DNA from: Synechococcus sp. PCC 6312
Lineage (GTDB): Bacteria; Cyanobacteriota; Cyanobacteriia; Thermosynechococcales; Thermosynechococcaceae
Direction: 5' to 3'
DNA: 64,000 nucleotides
Assembly: GCF_000316685.1 (NCBI RefSeq)
Contig: NC_019680.1
Span: 2,605,501 to 2,669,500 of the forward strand
The first letter of the stretch is position 1; each line of letters opens with the position of its first letter. The notes under the pieces were generated by a model that ran no database searches, was not told where the DNA came from, and saw nothing but the letters and a program-made list of their open reading frames with translations. The position numbers and the translations under genes are program-made. This document shows positions 63,396 through 64,000 of this stretch, in pieces.

Positions 63396-64000
63396 ATGAA
63401 ATTGCAAGATATTCTTAATGACAACCTGGTGCTTACTTTAGAGCAACTTCAAGAAGATACAGAGCTATTAAAGCAGATTGAAACAAGGTTAAGCGAACTG
63501 AATCTAATTGATGTTTCGACAGTTAATGGAGTTTGGAAAACCGCTACAGAGACAGCCTTATCATCTTTTTGTGACTCAGCATTTTTGAATAATATGACCA
63601 CAAAGCTGTTTGGTCGAACTTTCGCCAAGAAGCTACTAGAAATCTCAGCTCCGCTTTCTATCCCTCAGCCAATAGCTAGCATAAACCTAAATTTAAGTGG
63701 AAGTGTAGGTAGAGGTGGAGATAACATCAACAGAGATGTGGCAGCTGTTAAAAATCGCTTGTGTGACTTGGGATTTTCCTGGATTGGTCGAAATGGAACT
63801 ATGGATGAAGAGACAATCCGTACTATTGAACTGTTTCAGGCCATTATTGATGGAAAAGTCAATGTTTTAGGTGTTGATGGCCGGATTGATGTGAATGGTA
63901 AAACAAAAAAGTACCTAGAATCCGCTAAAGCTCCAAGATGGCAAGAAATGCCGCGCGGCTCATCTAGAGAAGGATTTATTAACTTCGATAATATGCAAGG
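63396..64000 (+). CDS. Start of a peptidoglycan-binding-like protein, cut by the window edge
   Basis: The frame from ATG 63396 stays open to the window end (201 codons). It begins MKLQDILNDNLVLTLEQLQE with a helical N-terminus. NINRDVAAVKNRLCDLGFSW and ETIRTIELFQAIIDGK then match the PG_binding_1 pattern (short helices with VKxRLxxLG and FQ), and VDGRIDVNGKT completes the domain. No signal peptide. It lies 46 bp after the fused wall hydrolase on the same strand and shares its AT-rich composition, so the two are probably one operon. The C-terminal part, which would tell the activity (peptidase or other), is outside the window. Confidence 0.65.
   Translation, partial: MKLQDILNDNLVLTLEQLQEDTELLKQIETRLSELNLIDVSTVNGVWKTATETALSSFCDSAFLNNMTTKLFGRTFAKKLLEISAPLSIPQPIASINLNLSGSVGRGGDNINRDVAAVKNRLCDLGFSWIGRNGTMDEETIRTIELFQAIIDGKVNVLGVDGRIDVNGKTKKYLESAKAPRWQEMPRGSSREGFINFDNMQ

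Overview
This window is chromosomal DNA from a cyanobacterium. It carries psbD (photosystem II D2), psaE (photosystem I), a petL-like cytochrome b6f subunit, homogentisate phytyltransferase, cofG, sucrose-phosphate synthase, a GH100 invertase and several families found almost only in cyanobacteria (DUF3038, DUF2808, DUF4079, DUF6464). PsaE and the general gene set resemble Thermosynechococcus and its relatives, but that placement is an inference. The usual cyanobacterial HIP1 octamer (GCGATCGC) was seen only twice. A different palindrome, CCAGGCCTGG, and its half-sites recur throughout the normal genes.

Layout. 1-5.1 kb: tail of a possible Ycf66-like protein, a broken Rpn/DUF2887 nuclease, proA, an MscS-type channel, sixA and a decayed IS200 transposase. 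5.2-10.1 kb: a baeRF family 3 protein, a single-gene psbD unit with visible promoter and terminator, a CNNM/CorC-type membrane protein coupled to a membrane-anchored protein, a tRNA with CAU anticodon, and petL. 10.4-19.4 kb: tocopherol and FO (deazaflavin) genes, DUF3038, an MFS and an ABC exporter, cysE, an AT-rich islet with a dCTP deaminase-like gene, a family 2 glycosyltransferase with two homopolymer tracts, and tRNA-Glu. 20-26.2 kb: class III aminotransferase, pentapeptide-repeat protein, SIMPL protein, GT-C-like membrane protein and an IS630 relic with recognisable ends.

26.3-36.2 kb is one gene for a 3,327-residue mosaic surface or secreted protein with FG-GAP, Calx-beta, RTX-like, glycine-rich and DUF4114 modules. 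36.4-44.4 kb: mutM, psaE, DUF2808, a peptide-type solute-binding lipoprotein, a formyl-THF cyclo-ligase, a lipoprotein, tRNA-Asp, DUF4079, coaE and a coiled-coil DUF2325 protein. 44.5-48.4 kb: a divergent sucrose pair, with sucrose-phosphate synthase (carrying an intact-looking phosphatase domain) facing neutral invertase, so synthesis and breakdown share one intergenic region. 48.5-61.3 kb: sppA, AI-2E transporter, serA, prmA, DUF6464, CsgG-like, GldG-like, NlpC/P60, a LOG-like protein and ileS.

61.3-64 kb is an AT-rich accessory end with a small protein, a frameshifted HNH nuclease, a fused glucosaminidase/amidase with an internal duplication, and the start of a possible peptidoglycan-binding protein cut by the window edge. 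No rRNA, CRISPR array, intact insertion sequence or replication origin was seen. The least ordinary items are the giant mosaic protein, the iterated CCAGGCCTGG palindrome, the terminal cell-wall hydrolase cassette and the homopolymer tracts in the glycosyltransferase. I cannot show from sequence alone that any of them is an undescribed system.
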